Shown piece after piece: positions 31,603 through 39,381 of a stretch of 64,000 nucleotides of DNA; the stretch's first letter is position 1, and the number at the start of each line of letters is the position of its first letter. The notes under the pieces were generated by a model, which did not search any database, was not told where the DNA came from, and was given only the letters and a program-made list of their open reading frames with translations. The translations under genes and the position numbers were made by a program. This DNA comes from DASXKD01 sp963734725 (lineage in GTDB: Bacteria; Actinomycetota; Actinomycetes; Streptosporangiales; Streptosporangiaceae), in assembly GCA_963734725.1 (NCBI GenBank), contig CAVTIX010000027.1, forward strand, positions 62,001 through 126,000, written 5' to 3'.

Positions 31603-33065
31603 TCACCCCTTGGTGATCACCTGGAAGGTGGCCAGGGTCGGGTCCGCCGCGTAGGCGATCCGCCCGCCTTGCGCCTTGGCCGCGCGCAGCGCCGCCAAGG
31701 CATCCGCGGTGATTACCTCGCCGGGTGCGAGCACCGGGATGCCCGGCGGGTAGGGCGCTACGAGTTCGGCGCTGATCCTGCCGACCGCCACGTCAGCCAC
31801 GACGGTCTGGTTTGGCGAAAAAAATGCCTCTCGCGGTGGGATGGCCATCTCCGGCGACACCGACCACGCCGGGGACGGATCGGGACGCCGCGGCGGGCCT
31901 CGGCGCCGCTCGATCGCGGCTGCCAGGGTGCTGGTGAACCGCTCCACCGTGTCCTCGGTGTCGGCGAGCGTGATGATCGGCACGATCATGTCCCGGTCGC
32001 CGAGTTCCACCGGCATCCCGGCGGCGATAAGGTCGGCCTCGACCCGGTATCCGTCCGCCCCAGCGCCGGCCAGCAGCACCACCAGCTTGGCCGGGTCCAC
32101 GCCGGGCCCGTCGAGCACGGCCACGCCGGGCACCTCGGCGAGCCGGCGCGCGCGCCGGCCACCAGCCGCAGCAGGCGGCCGCACAACTGCTTGCCGTCCC
32201 GGGCCAGCAGCGCCCGCGCCGCATCGACGCTCGCGGTGATCGCTCCCGCCGGGCTGGTCGTGTGGGTTGCTTCGAAGGCGCGATCGAGCCTGGCCCGGTC
32301 CAGGCGCTGGGTGCGCGCGAACACCAGGGCGGCCTGCGTGCTGGCGGGCAGCGCCTTATGTGCGCTGGTCACCATTCCGTCCGCGCCCGCGGCGATCGCA
32401 TGCGGCGGCAGGTCCGGGTGGAACCCCAGGTAGGCGGCCCAGGCCGCGTCCACAAGGAGCGGGACGCCCGCCTCGTGCGCGGCATCCGCGTGCCCGCCCA
32501 GGTCCCCAATGGCGCCCACGTAGGAAGGGTCGCCGAGGAACACCCCGCAGGCCCCGCGATGCGCGGCGAGGGCGGCCCGGACCGTCTCCACCGCGACGGC
32601 CGCGGGCAGGCCGGTCGCCGGGTCGCGTTCTGGCAGCACCCACACCGGCCGCAGGCCCGCCAGCACCAGCCCGAGCAGCATCGACCGGTGCAGGCACCTG
32701 GTGACGATGACCTCCTGCCCCGGCGCGCCCACCGCGAGGGCCAGCGCCTGGTTGCCGTGCGTGGAGCCCGCCACCGAGAACCGGCACCAGTCCGCGCCCC
32801 AGAGCCGCGCGGCCCGGGACTCGGCGTCTGCGAGCAGCGTGTCCGCGTGCTTGATCGTGTCCACGCCGCCGTACAGCGGGGTGTCCCCGGCCACGACGGC
32901 CCCGGTCAGGTCCTGCCGCTGTTTGTGGCCTGGTGTGCACATGGAAGTGAGCGCGCCGCGCTCGGCCAACTCGGTGGACGACAGCCACCCGTCGAGCAGC
33001 GGGGCATCGGCCCGCAGCCCTCGCGGGTCGCGCGGATCGGTCACGGGCTGGGCTGGTCCTGGCAC
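31603..33065 (-). pseudogene. Orn/Lys/Arg-decarboxylase-family PLP enzyme, disrupted by a frameshift
   Basis: Two overlapping frames together give one complete decarboxylase of about 485 residues. The first (from 33065) has TSMCTPGHKQRQDLTG, GADWCRFSVAGSTHGNQAL and the PLP lysine in GMVTSAHKALP. The second (to 31603) supplies PGVAVLDGPGVDPAKLVVLLAG and PGIPVLAPGEVI. The switch is needed at 32143-32158, a CCGG-flanked (GC)n run. Removing two bases there, or adding one, joins RLLRLVAGA to RRLAEVPGV cleanly. This may be a real slippage mutation in the dinucleotide run or a sequencing error in a hard GC tract. If intact, the gene would decarboxylate a basic amino acid. The GTG at 33065 has no strong ribosome-binding site. 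Confidence 0.75.
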
Positions 33066-33087
33066 GTGGCTAGTCTGCCCGACGCCA

Positions 33088-33265
33088 GGGTGTGCCCCGT
33101 AGATCTCCGCCGCCGCGAGCGGACGCGTGAAGGGGGATGGGGAGGCGGGTGGGGGATCGCAAGGCGGAGGAGGAGCTCATAGCGGAGCTATGAGCGGCGG
33201 CGACAACGCCGCGAGCGGCCCGTCCGGTGGACGCGCAGCAGGCTAGGGATCTGCGGGGCATGCCC
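33088..33265 (-). mobile_element. MITE-like element, diverged copy
   Basis: This 178-base segment is the reverse complement of the copy at 41691-41869 with many shared blocks, for example GGATCGCAAGGCGGAGGAGG and the internal hairpin CATAGCGGAGCTATG. Its ends GGGTGTGCCC and GGGGCATGCCC are degraded forms of the terminal inverted repeat GGGCGTGTCC. It carries no transposase. It abuts the stop codon of the response regulator gene: the TTA beside the element end reads as the TAA stop on the minus strand. Confidence 0.75.
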
Positions 33266-33928
33266 TTAAGAGCCGTCGGTACGCAGGCGGTATCCGGCGC
33301 CGCGGACCGTTTCGATGACTCGTTCGCCGATCTTGCGGCGCAGGTATCCGACGTACACGTCCACGAGGTTGGTCCGCGGGTCGAAGTTCATGCCCCAGGC
33401 CATGGCGAGCAGTTCGCGGCGGGACAGGACCTGACGTGGGTGGCCGACGAAGGCCCGCAGCAGGGAGAACTCCCGTTCCGACAGGCTCACCGTCCGACCG
33501 GCGATGGTTACCTCACGGGTCAGCACGTCGAGGTAGATGTCGCCGGCCCGGGGCGCGCCGGCGGCCGCGGGCCTGGAGCGCATCCGCGCCCGTACCCGGG
33601 CGAGGAGTTCCTCGAACGCGAACGGCTTCATCAGGTAGTCGTCGGCGCCGAGCTCGAGACCGCGGACCCGGTCCGCCACCCGCGCCCTAGCGCTCAGGAT
33701 GAGCACCGGTGTCGTGCAGCCTTGCTCCCGCAGGCCCGCCAGCACCTGGAGGCCGTCGAGGTCGGGCAGCTTCAGGTCGAGGATCATCAGGGCAATGTCT
33801 GGGCGGGTGCCCAGCCGGAGGGCTTCGGCGCCGGTGCTGGCCCATTCGACGGCATAGCCGTGCGCGGTCAGGCCCTTGTCCAGGAACGCCGCGATGCGTT
33901 CCTCGTCCTCGACGACCAGCAGCTTCAC
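33266..33928 (-). CDS. OmpR-family response regulator
   Basis: The 220-residue regulator has a receiver domain (KLLVVEDEERIAAFLDKGL, phospho-acceptor Asp in LMILDLKLPDLDGL, ILSARARVADRVRGLELGADDYLMKPF) and a C-terminal winged helix (REVTIAGRTVSLSEREFSLLRAFVGHPRQVLSRRELL, NLVDVYVGYLRRKIG, GAGYRLR). GTG at 33928 overlaps the stop of the histidine kinase, so the pair is co-translated. The MITE copy lies immediately after its last codon. Repeats of GTTACT in front of the kinase gene are possible binding sites. Confidence 0.95.
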   Translation of the reverse strand: MKLLVVEDEERIAAFLDKGLTAHGYAVEWASTGAEALRLGTRPDIALMILDLKLPDLDGLQVLAGLREQGCTTPVLILSARARVADRVRGLELGADDYLMKPFAFEELLARVRARMRSRPAAAGAPRAGDIYLDVLTREVTIAGRTVSLSEREFSLLRAFVGHPRQVLSRRELLAMAWGMNFDPRTNLVDVYVGYLRRKIGERVIETVRGAGYRLRTDGS

Positions 33929-35280
33929 CGGGGAATCCGGATCCAGAAGGTGGCGCCTCGCCCCGGGCGGTTCGCAACTCCGCAATCCCCGCCGTGGGCT
34001 CTGGCGATTCCCCGGACGATGGACAAACCCAGTCCCGTTCGCCCGGTGGGCGACGACCCGGTGCGGAACGCCTCGAAGATGAACTGTTCCTCGCCGGCCG
34101 GCAGGCCGCCGCCATTGTCGTCCACCTCGAACAACCAGCTGGCGGCGCCGCCGCGGACCCGGAGCCGGACCGGCTCCTCCCCGCGGCCGTGTCCGGCCGC
34201 GTTCTGCAGCAGGTTCAGCAGGGCCTGGGTAAGCCGCTGCGGGTCGGCCCGCAGCGTCGCGCGGATACTGTCGGCGTCCACCTGGAGGCGGCCGCCCACG
34301 ATGGGCTCGGCCATGATGAAGACGCTGCCGAGGAACTCACCAAGGGGCAGCGACTCCAGTTTGAGCAGCGTCCCGTCGGTCGCCCGGGCCAGCGTAGTGA
34401 GGTCCTCCACCAGGCGGCCCATGAGGTCGAGTTCGTCCACCAGCGTCTGCTTGACGGCCCGCACCTCGTACTCGGCTGCCCCCGGGTCCAACACGTCGAG
34501 ATGGCCGCGGCAGATGGTGAGCGGAGTCCGTAGCTCGTGCGATACCGCCGACAGGAAGGTGTCCTTCATCCGGTCCAGTTCACGAAGCTGGTGGGCCCGG
34601 TCCCGCTCGACGTACAGGGCCCGCTCGATCTGTTCCAGCCGCGCCATCCCCCAGGCGATCCCCTCGCCCACCAGCACGCAGATGGGAATGGTGGTCGCCA
34701 CGGAGGGCAGTCCCGCCGCGATGCCGCCGGGCATCCAGGCCAGCGGCACGATGTAGGCCGCGACGGCCAGCGGAGCTATCGCCAGCGATATGCGCGGCCG
34801 CTGGGCAACCCCGATCCACACGAATGCGACCACGAAGAAGACACCGTAAGCACGCAGGTCAGATCCGCCGAAGACGTTCGCCAGGGCGATCATGGCGAAC
34901 CCCGGCGGGACGAGCCAGAGGCTGGCCCGCCGGGGCAATCGTCCCCATGGCACGAACCAGACCGCGATGCCGACGGCTAGCGCCGCCGCGGAGACCAGCA
35001 TGACCGCGAGCCGGTTCGACGTGGGCGCGGGCAACGGCAGCGTCACCAGGCCGAGCAGCCCCGATCCCGCATAGAAGACGGCGGCCAGCCGCCCGAACAG
35101 CACGCGCCGGCGGCTACGCTCCGCTTCGAGTGGTGCGGCAGCCGGGCGGCTGGTCGAGGCGGTACCGGCTCCGAGCGGATCGGTCGTGCCGGAGGTCAAC
35201 GGCGAAGGGGGAAGACCGATAAGTGCCCCAGGCAGGAACCTACGTCGTGCGGCTACGTCGTCCGATGTGCGTGCGGCCAC
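33925..35280 (-). CDS. Membrane sensor histidine kinase
   Basis: The 451-residue kinase has an N-terminal segment of about 60 residues, then several membrane helices up to about residue 205 (for example LAVMLVSAAALAVGIAVWFVPWG, PRISLAIAPLAVAAYIVPLAWMPGG). A coiled linker leads to the H-box in FLSAVSHELRTPLTICRGHLDVL and the ATPase domain with NLLQNAAGHGRG, FEVDDNGGGLPAG and GRTGLGLSIVRGIARAHGG. There is no large extracellular sensor domain, so it may sense membrane state. GTG at 35280 is chosen because GGTGGGAG lies just upstream; the longer frame begins in promoter-like DNA. It forms an operon with the response regulator. Confidence 0.92.
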   Translation of the reverse strand: MAARTSDDVAARRRFLPGALIGLPPSPLTSGTTDPLGAGTASTSRPAAAPLEAERSRRRVLFGRLAAVFYAGSGLLGLVTLPLPAPTSNRLAVMLVSAAALAVGIAVWFVPWGRLPRRASLWLVPPGFAMIALANVFGGSDLRAYGVFFVVAFVWIGVAQRPRISLAIAPLAVAAYIVPLAWMPGGIAAGLPSVATTIPICVLVGEGIAWGMARLEQIERALYVERDRAHQLRELDRMKDTFLSAVSHELRTPLTICRGHLDVLDPGAAEYEVRAVKQTLVDELDLMGRLVEDLTTLARATDGTLLKLESLPLGEFLGSVFIMAEPIVGGRLQVDADSIRATLRADPQRLTQALLNLLQNAAGHGRGEEPVRLRVRGGAASWLFEVDDNGGGLPAGEEQFIFEAFRTGSSPTGRTGLGLSIVRGIARAHGGDCGVANRPGRGATFWIRIPR

Positions 35281-35315
35281 AATGACTCCCACCAAGCGTT
35301 CTGACCTGCTGTGGG

Positions 35316-35361
35316 AGTAACCTCCCCCCAAAGTTACTGGCTAGTCATAAACTTTGTTACT
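35316..35361. promoter_or_regulatory. Repeated GTTACT sites upstream of the two-component operon
   Basis: AGTAAC (35316-35321) faces GTTACT (35333-35338) as an inverted repeat, and GTTACT recurs directly at 35356-35361, 23 bases on. Longer similarity, ACTGGCTAGTCA against ACTGGTAGTGAC, follows the two direct copies. OmpR-type regulators often bind such direct repeats at about two helical turns, so autoregulation is a reasonable guess. The region is AT-rich compared with its surroundings. Confidence 0.45.
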
Positions 35362-35491
35362 TACTGGTAGTGACTTGAGCCGCCACTTCGCGGGCTACTG
35401 TCGCTCCCCAAGGTCCCGCGTTGCCCGGCAAGTAATGAATGTGAGTTAGGTGTTGTTCTTTGAATACCAAACTCACATCGATGGCGGGTGG

Positions 35492-35720
35492 GCGTCTTGC
35501 ATAGAGGGTGGCGTCTCGCATAGAGGGGGCGTCTTGCATGGAGGGGACGTCTCGCATAGAGGGGGCGTCTTGCATGGAGGGGGCGTCTCGCATAGAGGGG
35601 GCGTCTCGCATAGAGGGGGCGTCTCGCATAGAGGGGGCGTCTCGCATAGAGGGGGCGTCTCGCATGGAGAGAGGCGTCTCGTATGGAAGGTGGCGTCTCG
35701 CATGGGAGGGGGGCGTCTCG
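35492..35720. repeat. 18-base minisatellite (about 13 units)
   Basis: The unit GCGTCTCGCATAGAGGGG recurs with 18-base spacing at 35511, 35529, 35547, 35565, 35583, 35601, 35619 and 35637. Slightly longer or changed units flank these at 35492 and from 35655 to 35720. Variants alternate between CATAGAG and CATGGAG. All frames stay open because the unit is a multiple of three, which produces spurious repeated proteins; no ribosome-binding site or conserved flanking protein supports coding. It lies in an 800-base non-coding gap between the kinase and choline dehydrogenase genes. Confidence 0.9.
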
Positions 35721-35852
35721 CGACCGCCAGTCGGTTCCGGCCCAGATGCTGGGCGAGAACGCCGCAGGGGCGAGCCCGGCCCCCCAGCCCGTGAGGGGGA
35801 GCCCCTCGCGGGCGCCGGACCCGCCCGTCTTTGCGGCCGCCGCGCGGCGACC

Positions 35853-35942
35853 GGGCCGGTGCGCCAGAGCGGGCCGGTGCGCCAGAGCGGGCCGGTGCGC
35901 CAGAGCGGGCCGGTGCGCCAGAGCGGGCCGGTGCGCCAGAGA
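35853..35942. repeat. Second 18-base minisatellite (five units)
   Basis: The unit GGGCCGGTGCGCCAGAGC repeats at 35853, 35871, 35889, 35907 and 35925, the last with changed ends. It is unrelated in sequence to the array at 35492 although the period is the same. Nothing gene-like is seen from 35943 to 36071. Confidence 0.9.
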
Positions 35943-36071
35943 CGCGCGGTAAGTACCCCGCTGCCGAAGCCGGGTTCCTACGGGAGAATCCTTACCAGCG
36001 CCCAGGGCGCCTACCGCTGAATAAGAGAACTCTCATCTTCGCCTGGGCGGGCGTTGCCAGCGCCACCGGCA

Positions 36072-37730
36072 TCAGGGGCGCGGAACGCCGTGCCGGTAGA
36101 AGTCGACCTGCTCGGCCGGGAGCGGCGTGGTGCCCAAGATCAGGTCGGCGGCCTTTTCCGCGATCATCATCACCGGCGCATAGATGTTGCCGTTGGTCAC
36201 GCAGGGCATCACCGAGGCGTCCACCACCCGCAGCCCGTCCAGCCCGTGCACGCGCATGCTCGTCGGGTCAACGACCGCGTCTGGCCCCACGCCCATCTTC
36301 GCCGTGCAGGACGGGTGCAGCGCGGTCTCCGCATCGCGGCGGACCCAGTCCAGGACCTGTTCCTCGGTGCTCACCTGCGGCCCCGGTGACAACTCACCGC
36401 CGTTGTACGGCTCGAACGCGGGCTGGCTCAGGATGTGCCGGGCGATTTGGACGGCTTCTGCCCACTCCCGCCGGTCGGTCGGGGTGGAGAGGTAGTTGAA
36501 CCGCAGCGCCGGGTGGACCGCCGGATCCCGCGAGATGATCTTGACCGAGCCGCGGGAGTCCGAGTACATCGGGCCGATGTGCACCTGGTATCCGTGCTCG
36601 CCCGCTGGCGCGGAGCCGTCATAGCGAATCGCGATGGGCAGGAAGTGGAACATGAGGTTGGGGTAAGCGACATCGGAGTTGCTCCGGACAAAACCGCCTC
36701 CTTCGAAGTGGTTTGTCGCCCCTGGGCCGCTGCGCGCGAATAGCCAGCGCGCGCCGACCATGGGGCGGTTGCGCCACTTCAGCGCCGGCGACACGGACAC
36801 CGGGAGCTTGGACGCGTACTGGACGTACACCTCCAGGTGATCTTGCAGGTTCTGACCCACCCCGGGCAGGTCAGCAACCGTGTCGATACCGAGGGCGGCC
36901 AGGTCGGCGGTGTTGCCCACGCCGGAAAGCTGGAGCAGTTGCGGCGTGTTGATCGCGCCGCCGCAGACGATGACCTCGCCGGCGCGGGCCTGCTGTGCCG
37001 CCCCCGAGCCCCGGGTGTACTCCACGCCGACCGCGCGTGTCCCCTCGAGCACGACCCGGGTCACCAGGGCGCGAGTGACCACCTCCAAGTTGGGGCGGCT
37101 CATCACCGGGTGCAGGTAGGCCCGTGCCGCGCTGAGCCGGCGGCCCCGGTGGATGTTCCGGTCGAAGGCGGCGAACCCCTCCTGCTGGAACCCGTTGACG
37201 TCCTTGGTGAGCGGGTAGCCGGCCTGCTGCACCGCCTCGAAGAACGCGCGGAACAACGGGCTGTCGGCGGGGCCGCGCTCCAGCACCAGCGGCCCTTGGC
37301 CGCCCCGGTACTCGTCTGCCCCCGCCACGCAGGTCTCCATCCGCTTGAAGTACGGCAGGCAGTGCGCGTAGTCCCAGTCCGCCATCCCCGGGTCGGCCGC
37401 CCAGCGCTCGTAGTCGAGCGGGTTGCCCCGCTGGAAGATCATCCCGTTGATGCTGGACGAGCCGCCGAGCACCTTGCCGCGGGCGTGGTAGACGCGCCGC
37501 CCGTTCAGGCACGGCTCGGGCTCGGATTCGTATTTCCAGTCGTAGAACCGGCTGCCGATGGGGAAGGTGAGCGCCGCTGGCATGTGGATGAACACATCCC
37601 AGCGGTAGTCAGGCCGGCCCGCCTCCAGCACCAGCACCCGCGCGGACGGGTCGGCGGACAGGCGGTTCGCCAGGGCGCTGCCGGCCGAGCCGCCGCCCAC
37701 GATCACGTAGTCATAGCGCGCCTGTGTCAT
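36072..37730 (-). CDS. betA: Choline dehydrogenase (GMC oxidoreductase family)
   Basis: This 552-residue flavoprotein oxidises choline to betaine aldehyde and often onward to betaine. The N-terminus shows the FAD motif YDYVIVGGGSAGSALANRLS, followed by the BetA-specific stretch FIHMPAALTFPIGSRFYDWKYE and HARGKVLGGSSSINGMIFQRGNPLDYERWA. The catalytic region near the C-terminus has ETALHPSCTAKMG and DASVMPCVTNGNIYAPVMMIAEKAADLI. The ATG at 37730 has GGAGGG five bases upstream. It fits the family length closely. It stands alone here, but functionally it connects to the ALDH and the methyl-transfer genes in the window. Confidence 0.93.
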   Translation of the reverse strand: MTQARYDYVIVGGGSAGSALANRLSADPSARVLVLEAGRPDYRWDVFIHMPAALTFPIGSRFYDWKYESEPEPCLNGRRVYHARGKVLGGSSSINGMIFQRGNPLDYERWAADPGMADWDYAHCLPYFKRMETCVAGADEYRGGQGPLVLERGPADSPLFRAFFEAVQQAGYPLTKDVNGFQQEGFAAFDRNIHRGRRLSAARAYLHPVMSRPNLEVVTRALVTRVVLEGTRAVGVEYTRGSGAAQQARAGEVIVCGGAINTPQLLQLSGVGNTADLAALGIDTVADLPGVGQNLQDHLEVYVQYASKLPVSVSPALKWRNRPMVGARWLFARSGPGATNHFEGGGFVRSNSDVAYPNLMFHFLPIAIRYDGSAPAGEHGYQVHIGPMYSDSRGSVKIISRDPAVHPALRFNYLSTPTDRREWAEAVQIARHILSQPAFEPYNGGELSPGPQVSTEEQVLDWVRRDAETALHPSCTAKMGVGPDAVVDPTSMRVHGLDGLRVVDASVMPCVTNGNIYAPVMMIAEKAADLILGTTPLPAEQVDFYRHGVPRP

Positions 37731-37817
37731 CGGGCCCTCCCCGGGATAGCGGCCGGCGCCTCCCGCGGGGAAGCGCGGCGTCCGAAGCAGCTTTCTATCT
37801 GGCATTACGCTACCGGC

Positions 37818-38519
37818 GTGGTGACCTCGCCCGAAGACCTGAATGTGGCCCCGGCCAGCTACCCGCAGTCCGGCTTCCCCGACATCCCCGGCTCGGCCGA
37901 CATCCTGCTCGTCCGGCACGGCCAATCAGAGCCCTACGTGCCTGGCACGCCGTTCCCGCTTGTGGAGGGGCACGCCGACCCCGCCCTCACGCTGGCCGGG
38001 CAGGAGCAGGCCGCTCGCCTGGCCGACCGGCTGGCCGGCACCCGCATCGACGCGATCTACGTGAGCACGCTGCGGCGCACCGCGCAGACCGCGGCGCCGC
38101 TGGCGGCCCGGCTCGGCCTGGTCCCCAGGGTGGCGCCGGAGCTGCGCGAGGTGCACCTCGGCGACTGGGAGGGCGGCGAGTACCGGCAGCGGGTAGCCGA
38201 GCGCGATCCGATCGTCCGGCAGGTCTTCGAGCAGGAGCGCTGGGAGGTGATCCCGGGCGCGGAGACCTCGGCGTCGCTCGCGGCCCGGGTCCGCGGCGCG
38301 ATCGAACGGCTCGTTGCCGCACACGCCGGGCACCGGCTGGCCGTCTTCACCCACGGTGGCGTGATCGCGCAGACACTGGCGCTGGCCAGCGGGTCCCGGC
38401 CGTTCGCGTTCCTGTCCGCGGACAACGGGTCCATCTCCCGGCTGGTAATCACCGGGCAGCACTGGATCGTCCGCGGCTTCAACGACACCGCCCACCTCGA
38501 CGGTTCCCGGCCCGGCTGA
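37818..38519 (+). CDS. Histidine phosphatase (phosphoglycerate mutase-like) family protein
   Basis: The 233-residue protein has the phosphohistidine RHG motif in ADILLVRHGQSEPY near residue 38, AIYVSTLRRTAQTAAPLAARLGL, the acid EVHLGDWEGGEY and the second histidine in LAVFTHGGVIAQTLALA. These enzymes remove or move phosphate on varied small molecules. GTG at 37818 (or the next codon) lies six bases after TACGCT, so the message may be leaderless. It is divergent from betA. The substrate is not predictable. Confidence 0.9.
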   Translation: MVTSPEDLNVAPASYPQSGFPDIPGSADILLVRHGQSEPYVPGTPFPLVEGHADPALTLAGQEQAARLADRLAGTRIDAIYVSTLRRTAQTAAPLAARLGLVPRVAPELREVHLGDWEGGEYRQRVAERDPIVRQVFEQERWEVIPGAETSASLAARVRGAIERLVAAHAGHRLAVFTHGGVIAQTLALASGSRPFAFLSADNGSISRLVITGQHWIVRGFNDTAHLDGSRPG

Positions 38520-38822
38520 GAGCCCATCTGGATCTCGTCCGCAGATTCGCCATTCATGTTCATTGAGGTTTGAACCAAGCCGACCCGGCACGCGTGTAAG
38601 GGGATACAGGGATCGGCCGCCGGGTGCTGCGCAACCCCTCCTAGGCGCGGCACCCGGCGACAAGCCCGGAGCGGTCGCGGTTACCCCGAGAGCTGCGGCC
38701 GCTCCGGTTTTCCTGCCCCGTTCCTGCCGCCCCGCCCGCTGCCGCCCCGCCCTGCCGTGAACCCGCCACCCGCGCCGGTACGTGACCTGAGTGCGGCCGG
38801 AGGCTAACGGAAAGGAAGAGCG
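38520..38822. other. Intergenic region with a 10-base inverted repeat
   Basis: No gene is seen in this 303-base gap. CGCCGGGTGC (38618-38627) and GCACCCGGCG (38650-38659) form a perfect 10-pair stem with a 22-base loop. It could be part of the leader of the secreted protein gene that starts at 38823, or a terminator for the phosphatase gene. I compared it mentally with known actinobacterial riboswitches and could not match one. Confidence 0.4.
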
Positions 38823-39317
38823 GTGGGGTCAATGAGGTTCACCTTCCGGCAGGCGGACGGCTCGCGCGGCATGTCCTGGGCCGCGCACGCGGTGGTAGCG
38901 GCGGTCCTGGTCAGCGGGGCCACGGCGGCCACGGCGGGCATCGCCGCCGCCCAGGTCCACCCATCCGGGCCGTCCACGGCCGCCAGCGCCGTGGTGGTCA
39001 AGGAGGCGTTCCGCATGGGATTCGGCAAGATCCTGGTGACCGCGGGCACGGGCAGGGCACTGTACTTCAACCCGGCCGGGTGCGACACAGCCTGCCGGGG
39101 AATCTGGCCGCCGCTGACCATGCCCGCGGGCGCCACCGTGCCCAAGGGCGCGCCTTGCCTAGCCACTGCGACGCTCGGCCACAAACTCCAGGTCACCTAC
39201 CACAAGGTGCGGCTCTACACGTTCACAGATGACACCGGGCACAGCGTGACCGGCAACGGGGTGGCCGGATTCCACGTGGCGAAGGTCACCAAGGCATGCA
39301 CGGCGGCCGCAGGCTGA
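38823..39317 (+). CDS. Secreted protein with 'secreted repeat' domain (COG4315-like)
   Basis: The 164-residue protein has an N-terminal hydrophobic segment (MSWAAHAVVAAVLVSGATAATAGIAAAQV) that looks like a signal sequence after a short charged head. The body resembles the short lipoprotein-like repeat family of unknown function: ILVTAGTGRALYFNPAGCDTACRGIWPPLTMPAGAT and LQVTYHKVRLYTFTDDTGHSVTGNGVAGFHV. The CDTAC pair could form a disulfide. There is no lipobox cysteine at the cleavage site. GTG at 38823 has AAGGAAG upstream. A perfect 55-base palindrome follows it. Confidence 0.8.
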   Translation: MGSMRFTFRQADGSRGMSWAAHAVVAAVLVSGATAATAGIAAAQVHPSGPSTAASAVVVKEAFRMGFGKILVTAGTGRALYFNPAGCDTACRGIWPPLTMPAGATVPKGAPCLATATLGHKLQVTYHKVRLYTFTDDTGHSVTGNGVAGFHVAKVTKACTAAAG

Positions 39318-39326
39318 TCGTCACCT

Positions 39327-39381
39327 CCATGATCACGTGGATCTTTCCATCGGGCCGATGGAAAGATCCACGTGATCATGG
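39327..39381. terminator. Perfect 55-base palindrome, probable bidirectional terminator
   Basis: Positions 39327-39353 and 39355-39381 are exact reverse complements around a single G at 39354, giving a 27-pair stem. The inner arm reads GGATCTTTCCATCGG. It starts 10 bases after the secreted-protein stop and ends directly against the stop codon of the convergent LigD-type gene. Perfect symmetry of this length is rare outside terminators and recent insertions. Confidence 0.8.

Noticed and set aside
33088..33265. A short coding gene within the repeat at 33 kb
   Set aside because: Its match to the inverse copy at 41.7 kb, including the ends, shows it is a non-coding MITE.
35492..35942. CRISPR array
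   Set aside because: Units are contiguous with no unique spacers and there are no cas genes nearby.
35357..36020. Repeat-encoded proteins (MRDAPS or GASRIE units) in the 18-base array
   Set aside because: No ribosome-binding site, no conserved flank and all frames are open by periodicity alone.
36837..37817. Extended N-terminus for the histidine phosphatase
   Set aside because: The extension runs antisense through betA; the family start fits GTG at 37818 with a nearby -10.
38580..38700. Riboswitch before the secreted-protein gene
   Set aside because: A stem is present, but I could not match core sequences of cobalamin or cyclic-di-AMP riboswitches.
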